Shown here in pieces: positions 1-5,676 of a stretch of 5,927 nucleotides of DNA. Under the pieces are notes generated by a model, which saw only the letters and a list, made by a program, of their open reading frames with translations, did not search any database and was not told where the DNA came from. The DNA comes from Saprospirales bacterium (GTDB lineage Bacteria > Bacteroidota > Bacteroidia > Chitinophagales > Saprospiraceae). Position 1 is the first letter of the stretch. The number at the start of each line of letters is the position of its first letter. The position numbers and the translations under genes were made by a program. The stretch lies in the NCBI GenBank assembly GCA_003448025.1, contig DLXL01000632.1, positions 843-6,769 on the forward strand. Direction: 5' to 3'.

Positions 1-137
1 ACAAAGGCACAAAGGCGCGAAGGCACGAAGTTTAAAATATGGTGCGCAAAGCGCACCTAACACTTAGCGCCTTAGCGTCTTTGCGCCTTAGTGTCCACAC
101 ACCTTTGTGCCTTTACAACAGCTTTGCGCCTTTAAAA
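1..137. repeat. Inverted array of degenerate 8-bp repeats
   Basis: The left half (1-30) is built from in-phase octamers: acaaaggc, acaaaggc, gcgaaggc, then acgaag. The right half holds the same theme in opposite orientation: cttagcgc at 63, cttagcgt at 71, ctttgcgc at 79, cttagtgt at 87, ctttgtgc at 103, ctttacaa at 111, ctttgcgc at 122 and ctttaaaa at 130. The two halves flank a perfect hairpin at 41-57, so the whole block could fold into a long imperfect stem. The last unit includes the stop codon of the minus-strand gene ending at 132. Similar low-complexity arrays occur between genes in many Bacteroidota genomes (general knowledge); their function is not established. The array continues to the window edge, so its full length is unknown. 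Confidence 0.8.
41..57 (-). terminator. Hairpin in the centre of the octamer array, possible terminator
   Basis: GGTGCGC at 41-47 is perfectly complementary to GCGCACC at 51-57, with a 3-nt loop. Read on the minus strand, the stem is followed by ATATTTT, a weak T-rich tract. It lies about 75 nt past the stop codon of the DUF3127 gene and could end its transcript. The T-tract is short, so it may instead be only the apex of the repeat array. Confidence 0.35.
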
Positions 138-521
138 GGGCAGATCGTCTGAGCTAACCGGTGGCGCATCCGAATAATTTGGGAACGGATCAGCCGGAGC
201 GTTTTCAGAAGTTGATCTGTTTCGTGTACCAGAATTACCGCCACCAGATTCGCCGGTAGCTGCATCAATACGCCAGGCATTCAGATTGGTCAGGTACTTG
301 CCATTCCATTCCCTGCCACGCAGATCGAACGAAACCCTAACCTGATCACCTTCAGAGAAATTGTCCAACAGACTGCACCGATCTTGTACTGCCTGAAATT
401 TAATTAACTGCGGATAGTTGCCGTCCGGCACTTCCAAAACAAACTCACGAGCCGTAAAACTGGCAGATTTTTGCTCAGTTGGGAATATGCGGTGTAGTTT
501 GCCTTCAATATCAAAAGCCAT
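132..521 (-). CDS. DUF3127 OB-fold-type protein with SSB-like C-terminal tail
   Basis: A 129-residue protein. Residues 1-86 match my memory of the DUF3127 family, found mainly in Bacteroidota: MAFDIEGKL start, REFVLE at 25-30, YPQLIKFQ at 36-43, QDRCSLLD at 46-53, GDQVRVSF at 58-65, RGREWNGKY at 68-76 and NLNAWRI at 79-85. The family is thought to have an OB-like fold. Residues 87-124 are low-complexity, rich in Gly, Ser, Asn and Pro, and probably disordered. The protein ends SSDDLPF, like the acidic tip with which bacterial SSB recruits repair proteins, so a role with single-stranded nucleic acid is a fair inference but unproven. The frame stays open to an ATG at 584, adding 21 residues, but family start and domain fit favour the ATG at 521. 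It is transcribed divergently from the E2 gene, and its stop codon lies inside the octamer array. Confidence 0.9.
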   Translation of the reverse strand: MAFDIEGKLHRIFPTEQKSASFTAREFVLEVPDGNYPQLIKFQAVQDRCSLLDNFSEGDQVRVSFDLRGREWNGKYLTNLNAWRIDAATGESGGGNSGTRNRSTSENAPADPFPNYSDAPPVSSDDLPF

Positions 522-623
522 AATCGAATAAAATGATTGATAAACAAGGTTGCAAAATTGCACACAATAAATGATAACCAACAATGGAATATCTGCAAGC
601 TCACTTTAAAGTCCAACAATTAC

Positions 624-631
624 TACCTTTG
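624..631 (+). promoter_or_regulatory. Candidate -7 promoter box for the E2 gene
   Basis: TACCTTTG is an exact match to the Bacteroidota -7 consensus TAnnTTTG. It would start transcription near 636-638 and give a leader of about 55 nt before the ATG at 694. No clear -33 TTG sits at the usual spacing of about 19 nt; the best nearby sequence is the TTTA at 605-608, which is too close. The call rests on the -7 box and its position. Confidence 0.5.
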
Positions 632-643
632 CGGCGCTTTAAC

Positions 644-651
644 CAAACTTA
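644..651 (-). promoter_or_regulatory. Candidate -7 promoter box for the DUF3127 gene
   Basis: CAAACTTA on the plus strand reads TAAGTTTG on the minus strand, again an exact TAnnTTTG match. Transcription would begin near 638 and run left to the ATG at 521, a leader of roughly 115 nt. No good -33 element is visible at the usual distance (about 671-674). It points towards the E2 box at 624-631, so the two start sites would nearly coincide and the promoters would compete. Chance occurrence is possible. Confidence 0.35.
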
Positions 652-669
652 GGGGGCGCAATATCCCCC
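652..669 (+). promoter_or_regulatory. G/C-stem hairpin in the E2 gene leader
   Basis: GGGGG at 652-656 can pair with CCCCC at 665-669 across an 8-nt loop. It would lie just after the predicted transcription start of the E2 gene, 24 nt before its ATG. No T-run follows, so it is not an intrinsic terminator; it could protect the 5' end of the mRNA or be incidental. The gene has no Shine-Dalgarno sequence: the bases before the ATG are CACTCAATCACAC, as is common in this phylum. Confidence 0.35.
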
Positions 670-693
670 GTTCACACATTCACTCAATCACAC

Positions 694-2022
694 ATGGCTC
701 GCGTAGAACTAGTGATGCCCAAGATGGGCGAGAGCATCATGGAGGCCACCATTCTCAAATGGCGCAAAAAACCAGGCGATTCCGTTGAACTGGATGAACC
801 CGTTCTCGATATTGCTACGGATAAGGTTGACTCCGAGGTGCCTTCTCCGGTTGCCGGAACTATTGTGGAAATTCTGTTTCAGGAAAATGAAGTGGTAGCC
901 ATCAATAAGGCCATTGCCATCATCGAAACCGAAGCAGGCGCCGCAGTTTCCGCAGGCAGCAGTGCTGCATCCACCACCACCCCTGATACTGCCGCAGTAC
1001 AAGCCGCCCAGGTGCCTTATATCCCTCAGACAGTCGCTTCCGCAGCAGTACAATCCAGCGCTGACCGCTTTTACTCTCCGCTTGTACGTACCATCGCCAA
1101 AGAAGAAGGGATTTCCCAGCAGGAACTGGATGCCATTCCGGGTACCGGACAGGATGGTCGTGTGACCAAAAAAGATATCCTGGCTTATATGGCCAACCGG
1201 GGCAATGCCGGCGCCGTTGCAACTAGCAGTCCCTCATCACCTATCGCGCCTTCTGCACCCGCCCCAACGCCCGCGCCGACTATACCTGCTCCACCTCCGG
1301 TATCCATTTCCGGCAACGTGGAAATTATTGAGATGGATCGCATGCGCAAACTTATCGCCGACCACATGGTGATGAGCAAACACACCAGTCCGCACGTAAC
1401 CTCTTTCGTAGAGGTAGATGTAACCAATCTGGTGAACTGGCGCAACCGGATTAAGGATCAGTATAAAAAACAATACGGCGAGAATATCACCTTCACGCCT
1501 ATTTTTATAGAGGCCGTTGCACGCGCGATCCGCGATTTCCCCATGATCAATATTTCTGTTGACGGCACCAAACTGATCGTCAGGAAAGACATCAATATTG
1601 GCATGGCCGCAGCGCTTCCAAGTGGCAATCTGATTGTTCCGGTGATCCGTAATGCAGATTTTCTCAATCTGGCCGGTCTTACCAGACAAGTAAATGATCT
1701 GGCCAACCGCGCCCGCCAAAACCAGCTCAAGCCGGATGAAATTCAGGGCGGCACCTTTACCATTACCAACGTAGGTACCTTCGGAAACGTGATGGGCACG
1801 CCTATCATCAACCAGCCACAAGTAGCTATCCTGGCCACAGGCGCTATCCGGAAAAAGCCTGCTGTACTGGAAACCGAATACGGCGATGTGATTGCCGTGC
1901 GCCAGATGATGTTCCTTTCGCTCTCCTACGACCACCGTGTGGTAGACGGGTCCCTTGGAGGGTCTTTCCTGCGCCGGATAGGAGATTATCTGGAGCAGTT
2001 TGATCCGAATAGAACTATTTAA
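694..2022 (+). CDS. Dihydrolipoamide acyltransferase, E2 of a 2-oxo acid dehydrogenase complex
   Basis: A complete 442-residue E2 core enzyme, which moves acyl groups from the E1-bound intermediate through a lipoyl arm to coenzyme A in the cytoplasm. Residues 2-80 form one biotinyl/lipoyl domain with the lipoylation lysine K44 in the DKVDSEV motif. An Ala/Thr/Ser-rich linker follows (about 80-125). The peripheral-subunit-binding domain is at 127-166 (YSPLVRTIAKEEGI, then GTGQDGRVTKKDIL) and docks E1 or E3. A Pro/Ala linker (about 178-206) leads to the catalytic domain (about 209-440) with the active-site motif DHRVVDG, His414 and Asp418. Length and architecture are normal for a single-lipoyl E2. 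The lipoyl sequence KMGESIMEATI resembles the Bacteroidota E2 often annotated as branched-chain or 2-oxoglutarate type; substrate cannot be fixed. No E1 or E3 gene is in the window, and terminators follow, so it looks like a stand-alone transcription unit. Confidence 0.95.
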   Translation: MARVELVMPKMGESIMEATILKWRKKPGDSVELDEPVLDIATDKVDSEVPSPVAGTIVEILFQENEVVAINKAIAIIETEAGAAVSAGSSAASTTTPDTAAVQAAQVPYIPQTVASAAVQSSADRFYSPLVRTIAKEEGISQQELDAIPGTGQDGRVTKKDILAYMANRGNAGAVATSSPSSPIAPSAPAPTPAPTIPAPPPVSISGNVEIIEMDRMRKLIADHMVMSKHTSPHVTSFVEVDVTNLVNWRNRIKDQYKKQYGENITFTPIFIEAVARAIRDFPMINISVDGTKLIVRKDINIGMAAALPSGNLIVPVIRNADFLNLAGLTRQVNDLANRARQNQLKPDEIQGGTFTITNVGTFGNVMGTPIINQPQVAILATGAIRKKPAVLETEYGDVIAVRQMMFLSLSYDHRVVDGSLGGSFLRRIGDYLEQFDPNRTI

Positions 2023-2029
2023 GCATGAG

Positions 2030-2090
2030 CCAGGGCTTACTGTCGGTGTGACTGCCAGCCACCCCGACAGTAGCAGCTAACCTGGTTTTT
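2030..2090 (+). terminator. Bipartite stem with short T-run, possible first terminator
   Basis: Two nested inverted repeats can be paired: CCAGG at 2030-2034 with CCTGG at 2081-2085, and TACTGTCGG at 2038-2046 with CCGACAGTA at 2064-2072, a perfect 9-bp stem. Five T follow at 2086-2090. The structure begins 8 nt after the E2 stop codon. Internal loops make it less compact than a classical terminator, so it may be a 3'-end stabilising structure placed ahead of the stronger terminator downstream. Confidence 0.4.
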
Positions 2091-2107
2091 GTAGTTGTTC
2101 ATGTATT

Positions 2108-2148
2108 AAAAATAACCCCGGTCTTCGCGACCGGGGTTATTTTTTTTT
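2108..2148 (+). terminator. Strong intrinsic terminator after the E2 gene
   Basis: AATAACCCCGGTC at 2111-2123 pairs perfectly with GACCGGGGTTATT at 2129-2141 around a 5-nt loop (TTCGC), and the A-run at 2108-2110 can pair with the following T residues. Nine T occupy 2140-2148. This is a textbook rho-independent terminator about 90 nt past the E2 stop codon. It insulates the downstream receptor operon. The A-rich left flank is too short to make it a strong terminator in the opposite direction. Confidence 0.92.
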
Positions 2149-2197
2149 ACCCAACATCAGGTTAAAAAAAACATAAATATGCATCCGGACGCCCAAC

Positions 2198-2224
2198 CCA
2201 ATTGGAACCAAATGCGTCCTTTGG
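2198..2224 (+). promoter_or_regulatory. Overlapping TTGG/CCAA dyads upstream of the receptor operon
   Basis: In the leader or promoter region of the receptor gene three palindromic pairings overlap: CCAATTGG at 2198-2205, TTGGAACCAA at 2202-2211, and CCAAA at 2208-2212 with TTTGG at 2220-2224. GTCCTTTG at 2216-2223 resembles TAnnTTTG but lacks the TA. The cluster lies 23-49 nt before the chosen ATG at 2247 and could be a regulator site. No promoter can be named with confidence in 2149-2246. Confidence 0.25.
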
Positions 2225-2246
2225 CGAATTAACAACCCTAGCTTCA

Positions 2247-4652
2247 ATGCACATAAAACACTTAACCTACCCGCCACTGCGGACGCTCCTGCTTTTGCCC
2301 CTCCTTCTGGCCACTTTATCGACCCTGGCGCAAGACCGCCACACCATCAGCGGCACCGTGACCGACCAGGCCAGCGGCGAACACCTGATCGGAGCTACGG
2401 TGCGCGATCTGAAATCCGGAAAAGGCACTGTTACCAACACCTTCGGCTTTTACAGTCTGACCCTTCCGGCAGATTCTGCCCTGATTGCTATTACCTACAT
2501 CGGGTACAAACCAACAGGTTTCCGCCTACTGCTGAACAGTAATGTGGAGCAAAACGTGGGCATGGCCGACAACTCCACCCTCAAAGAAGTGGAAGTAGTA
2601 GCCCAACGATACGAGCGTGTGGAGGAACGCGCGCAAATGGGGCGCATTGACATCCCCATTCAGCAGATCAAAAATGTACCGGCCTTTCTGGGCGAAAAAG
2701 ATGTACTCAAGGCCCTGCAATTGCTTCCCGGCGTTTCTGGCGGCGGCGAAGGTCAAAGCGGTATCTATGTGCGCGGCGGCGGTCCTGATCAAAACCTGAT
2801 CCTGCTCGACGGGGTTCCGGTGTACAACGTATCCCACCTGTTCGGGTTTTTCTCTGTGTTCAATCCGGATGCCGTAAAGGACGTTTCGCTGATCAAGGGC
2901 GGCTTCCCCGCGCGTTACGGCGGCCGATTGTCGTCGGTGATAGAAATAAACATGAAAGAGGGTAATGAAAACGAGTTTCACGGCGAGGGGACCATCGGTT
3001 TGGTGGCATCCAAACTCACCCTGGAAGGCCCCATCAAAAAGGGAAAATCCTCGTTTATTGTTTCTGGTCGCCGAACGTACATTGATATCCTGGCCCGGCC
3101 GCTCATCAAGGCCGGTTTCCGCTCAGAAGGCGGGGATGGCGTTGTCGGGTATTTTTTTGATGATATTAATGCCAAGGTGAATTACCGTTTTGGGAAAAAG
3201 GACCGGGTTTACCTCAGTTTTTATACCGGGAAGGACAAGTTTTATTCCAATTTTGGCGAAAAAGATCCTGGTTATGAAGACCGGTTTAAGGCTGGTTTAG
3301 GCTGGGGTAATGTTACCTCTGCATTGCGGTGGAACCACATTATGAATCCCAAGCTTTTTGCCAATACCACCATTACCTATAGCCGTTACCGGTTTAATAC
3401 CAGTACCGGATTTGAAAGTCGCGATTTGGAAAATGGGCGTTTGGTTACAGAAAACCGGTTTGACCTTGATTATTTTTCCGGTATTGATGATGTGGCGGCC
3501 AAGGTTGATTTCGATTATTTGCCGAGTCCGGACCATTACGTTCGCTTTGGCGCTAACGCCATTTTGCACACCTTCAGGCCTGGCACCTTCAAATCGAGTT
3601 TTTATTCTTTTGAAGAAGGCTTTGACACCCTGAGCAATACCGCCAATTACATTCAGGACAATGTCCGGGCCACCGAGTTTGCCGCCTATGCAGAAGATGA
3701 CTGGAAAATTAACGCCCAATGGCGGGTCAACTATGGCCTGCACTTTTCGGGCTTTGCCCTTGCCGGGAAACCTTATTTTTCCCTTCAGCCAAGGCTCAAT
3801 GCGCGCTATTTGTTCGGCCGGGGCTGGTCTGTAAAAGCAGGCTTCAGCACGATGCGCCAGTACATACACCTGCTCACCAACGAAACCATTGGTTTGCCAA
3901 CAGATTTGTGGCTGCCAACCACCAAAAAAGTAAAACCTCAGGATGCCTGGCAGGTTGCTATTGGTACCGCAAAAACGCTTGGAAAGGATTACGAATTCAG
4001 CGTGGAACTGTATTACAAGGAAATGAAAAACGTGATAGCCTTCAAAGAAGGGTCCAGTTTATTGCAGTTTCAGGATTGGGAAAACAGGGTTTCGCAGGGC
4101 AATGGAACAGCTTATGGCGCCGAATTTTTTGTGCAGAAAAAAACCGGGAAACTCAGCGGCTGGGTAGGGTATACGTTGTCCTGGGCTAACCGCCAGTTTG
4201 ACGATATCAATTTCGGGGAGGTATTCCCATACAAATACGACCGCCGTCATGATTTTGAGATCACCGGATCGTATCAGTTCACCAAGCGCTTTTCTATGTC
4301 GGGCAGCTGGGTGTATTCCACCGGTAATGCCGTTACCTTCGGTACCTCCAAGTACCTCGGGCCAAGTGACAATTCTTACAGTAATTACCTGCAACAAGTT
4401 ACACACACACCTGAGCGCAACAATTTCCGGATGCCTTCTTACAACCGGCTCGACATTGGTTTTGAGTTTACCAAACAAAAACGCCGGTACAAACGCACCT
4501 GGGCTTTTGGCGCTTATAATGCCTACAATCGCAAAAACCCTTTCTTCCTGTTCACCGAAGACGAAGAAGTGAACGGAGAAGACCGTACCGTGCTCAAAAA
4601 AGCGGCACTTTTCCCCATCATTCCTTACATCGCCTGGAGTTTTAAATTCTAA
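2247..4652 (+). CDS. TonB-dependent outer-membrane receptor with carboxypeptidase-regulatory-like domain
   Basis: An 801-residue receptor for energised import across the outer membrane. A signal peptide covers residues 1-28 (hydrophobic LLLLPLLLATL, probable cut between A28 and Q29). A CarboxypepD_reg-like beta-sandwich follows at about 32-107 (ISGTVTD at 34-40, then GATV, TNTFGFYSL and ITYIGYK). KEVEVVA at 113-119 is a TonB-box-like stretch. The plug spans about 137-240 with GIYVRGGGPDQNLILLDGVPVYN at 172-194 and KGGFPARYGGRLSSVIEI at 217-234. The rest is a beta-barrel that ends in phenylalanine (AWSFKF), the usual outer-membrane assembly signal. The frame is open to an ATG at 2202, but only the ATG at 2247 puts a normal signal peptide at the N terminus. 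It is shorter than typical SusC proteins (about 1000 residues) and its partner is not SusD-like. It forms an operon with the DUF4249 gene 3 bp downstream. Ligand unknown. Confidence 0.95.
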   Translation: MHIKHLTYPPLRTLLLLPLLLATLSTLAQDRHTISGTVTDQASGEHLIGATVRDLKSGKGTVTNTFGFYSLTLPADSALIAITYIGYKPTGFRLLLNSNVEQNVGMADNSTLKEVEVVAQRYERVEERAQMGRIDIPIQQIKNVPAFLGEKDVLKALQLLPGVSGGGEGQSGIYVRGGGPDQNLILLDGVPVYNVSHLFGFFSVFNPDAVKDVSLIKGGFPARYGGRLSSVIEINMKEGNENEFHGEGTIGLVASKLTLEGPIKKGKSSFIVSGRRTYIDILARPLIKAGFRSEGGDGVVGYFFDDINAKVNYRFGKKDRVYLSFYTGKDKFYSNFGEKDPGYEDRFKAGLGWGNVTSALRWNHIMNPKLFANTTITYSRYRFNTSTGFESRDLENGRLVTENRFDLDYFSGIDDVAAKVDFDYLPSPDHYVRFGANAILHTFRPGTFKSSFYSFEEGFDTLSNTANYIQDNVRATEFAAYAEDDWKINAQWRVNYGLHFSGFALAGKPYFSLQPRLNARYLFGRGWSVKAGFSTMRQYIHLLTNETIGLPTDLWLPTTKKVKPQDAWQVAIGTAKTLGKDYEFSVELYYKEMKNVIAFKEGSSLLQFQDWENRVSQGNGTAYGAEFFVQKKTGKLSGWVGYTLSWANRQFDDINFGEVFPYKYDRRHDFEITGSYQFTKRFSMSGSWVYSTGNAVTFGTSKYLGPSDNSYSNYLQQVTHTPERNNFRMPSYNRLDIGFEFTKQKRRYKRTWAFGAYNAYNRKNPFFLFTEDEEVNGEDRTVLKKAALFPIIPYIAWSFKF

Positions 4653-4655
4653 ACC

Positions 4656-5567
4656 ATGAAAAATATCCTCATCATACTTTGTCTGAGCGCTATTGCGCTA
4701 ACGTCTTGCGAAAGCTTCTTTAGTCAAACCGTGGAAATTGATCCACCGCCCTATGAAAAACAGCTTTCTTTTCACCTGAACTTATCGGATCAGGATACGG
4801 TAGCAGAAGTGATTTTGACCCGGAATTTTGGCATTTTGGAATATGTGCCAAGTCAGAACCAGTATCTGGTATATGGTGGCGCTGTGGCGCTGTTGAAAAA
4901 TGGCCAGCCCTGGATTGCGTTACAGCCCGTAAGCACCGACAGCAGTTTCTTACTGCGCGGAACATTGCCGGAGCCTTTCCAGATTGGACAGACGTACACG
5001 GTGCGTGCCACGCATCCTGATTTCCCGGCTGTTGAAGCTACCCAGATAGTGCCGGGCGATTTCCAGCTGGACTCAGCGAAAGTGAAACGGGAGGCGATAT
5101 CCGGGCCTTTTGGAGATGTGTATGATTTGATTGATGTGTACATACAGGATGCGCCGGGTGTGCGCAACTACTATGAGGTAAAGGTTTTTACCCTGCTATT
5201 TAACATCGGAGAAGACCCGGTTACCGGCGAACCGGATACTCTATTTTTTGGTTCCTATAACTTGTACCCGGAAGACTTTTCAGACCCTTCGGTTTTGAAT
5301 GGCCTTCAAGGTGGCGCTTTGCTCAGCGATCAGTTTTTTGAGGGTAAAACCTATAAGTTTCAGGCGCAGGTATATGCTAATTCCAATCCGTATCTGATTC
5401 AGGTCAGAAATATCACGGAAGATTACTACAAGTGGTCGCGCTCCTATTTGGAGAAACTGAATTCAGAGGAGAATTTTCTGGTAGAACCAATCTCGGTATT
5501 TAATAACCTGAAAGACGGGCTTGGAATATTTACACTAGCCAGAGAGAAAAGGGTGATCATAGAATAG
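4656..5567 (+). CDS. DUF4249 family lipoprotein, partner of the TonB-dependent receptor
   Basis: A 303-residue predicted lipoprotein. The N terminus MKNILIILCLSAIALTSC is a type II signal peptide with lipobox LTSC, so Cys18 would be lipidated and the mature protein anchored to the outer membrane. The body is a predicted beta-rich extracytoplasmic domain: strands around QLSFHLNL and EVILTRNFG, then YGGAVALLKNG, then GQTYTVRATHPDFPAVEATQ. The C-terminal segment has NNLKDGLGIF at 283-292, which together with these features fits the DUF4249 family as I remember it. Such genes often follow TonB-dependent receptors of this size in Bacteroidota. The 3-bp gap after the receptor stop codon implies co-transcription and suggests coupled translation. 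It could serve as a surface-binding or accessory subunit for the receptor, but this is inference from context; the biochemical role of DUF4249 is not known to me. Confidence 0.88.
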   Translation: MKNILIILCLSAIALTSCESFFSQTVEIDPPPYEKQLSFHLNLSDQDTVAEVILTRNFGILEYVPSQNQYLVYGGAVALLKNGQPWIALQPVSTDSSFLLRGTLPEPFQIGQTYTVRATHPDFPAVEATQIVPGDFQLDSAKVKREAISGPFGDVYDLIDVYIQDAPGVRNYYEVKVFTLLFNIGEDPVTGEPDTLFFGSYNLYPEDFSDPSVLNGLQGGALLSDQFFEGKTYKFQAQVYANSNPYLIQVRNITEDYYKWSRSYLEKLNSEENFLVEPISVFNNLKDGLGIFTLAREKRVIIE

Positions 5568-5595
5568 GTGTTTTAGATTAGGGGTTATTGCTGAG

Positions 5596-5646
5596 TTTAA
5601 CAAGGGTATGTCTTTTTTATTAGAAAAAAGACATACCTTTGTTAAA
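5596..5646. promoter_or_regulatory. 23-bp near-perfect dyad, candidate operator or hairpin
   Basis: The arm at 5596-5618 pairs with 5624-5646 around a 5-nt loop (ATTAG). All 23 positions pair, with one G-T wobble (5604 with 5638). The innermost six pairs are T against A, and the core is GGTATGTC with GACATACC. It starts 28 nt after the DUF4249 stop codon and ends 30 nt before the small helix-turn-helix gene. No T-run follows the right arm, so it is not a classical terminator in the plus direction, although such a stem could still block 3' exonucleases on the operon mRNA. Because it contains the -7 box of the next gene, an operator role is also plausible. Confidence 0.75.
5634..5641 (+). promoter_or_regulatory. 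Candidate -7 promoter box for the small HTH gene
   Basis: TACCTTTG matches TAnnTTTG exactly and is identical to the candidate box of the E2 gene at 624-631. Transcription would begin near 5647, about 30 nt before the ATG at 5677. The expected -33 region falls in the T-rich left arm and loop of the dyad, with no clear TTG. The mirror-image arm gives TACCCTTG on the minus strand at 5610-5603, one mismatch from consensus. Confidence 0.5.
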
Positions 5647-5676
5647 GCGTATATATATTATTAAAATATTTCAATC

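Noticed and set aside
1..137. CRISPR array
   Set aside because: Repeats are only 8 bp, contiguous and degenerate, occur in both orientations and have no unique spacers.
522..584. N-terminal extension of the DUF3127 protein to the ATG at 584
   Set aside because: The extra 21 residues (hydrophobic and Cys/Tyr-rich) do not look like the family, whose members begin near MAF-I-GKL; the ATG at 521 fits.
537..788. Plus-strand 83-codon ORF across the divergent promoter region and the E2 start
   Set aside because: It overlaps the well-supported E2 gene in another frame, spans the promoter region, and shows no recognisable domain.
1237..1935. 232-codon minus-strand ORF inside the E2 gene
   Set aside because: It is antisense to a clear E2 coding sequence, with no domain I recognise; long antisense frames are expected in GC-rich coding DNA.
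2202..2246. Receptor start at the ATG at 2202
   Set aside because: It adds 15 polar residues in front of a normal signal peptide; the ATG at 2247 gives a standard N terminus.
3297..3869. 190-codon minus-strand ORF inside the receptor gene
   Set aside because: Antisense shadow of the barrel-coding region, with no known motif or plausible start context.
2247..5567. SusC/SusD-type glycan utilisation pair
   Set aside because: The receptor is about 200 residues shorter than typical SusC, and the lipoprotein lacks SusD-like features and fits DUF4249; no glycoside hydrolase is nearby.
5596..5646. Classical intrinsic terminator of the receptor operon
   Set aside because: The stem is long, but no T-run follows the right arm (GCGTATATAT comes next); a processing or stabilising role remains possible.
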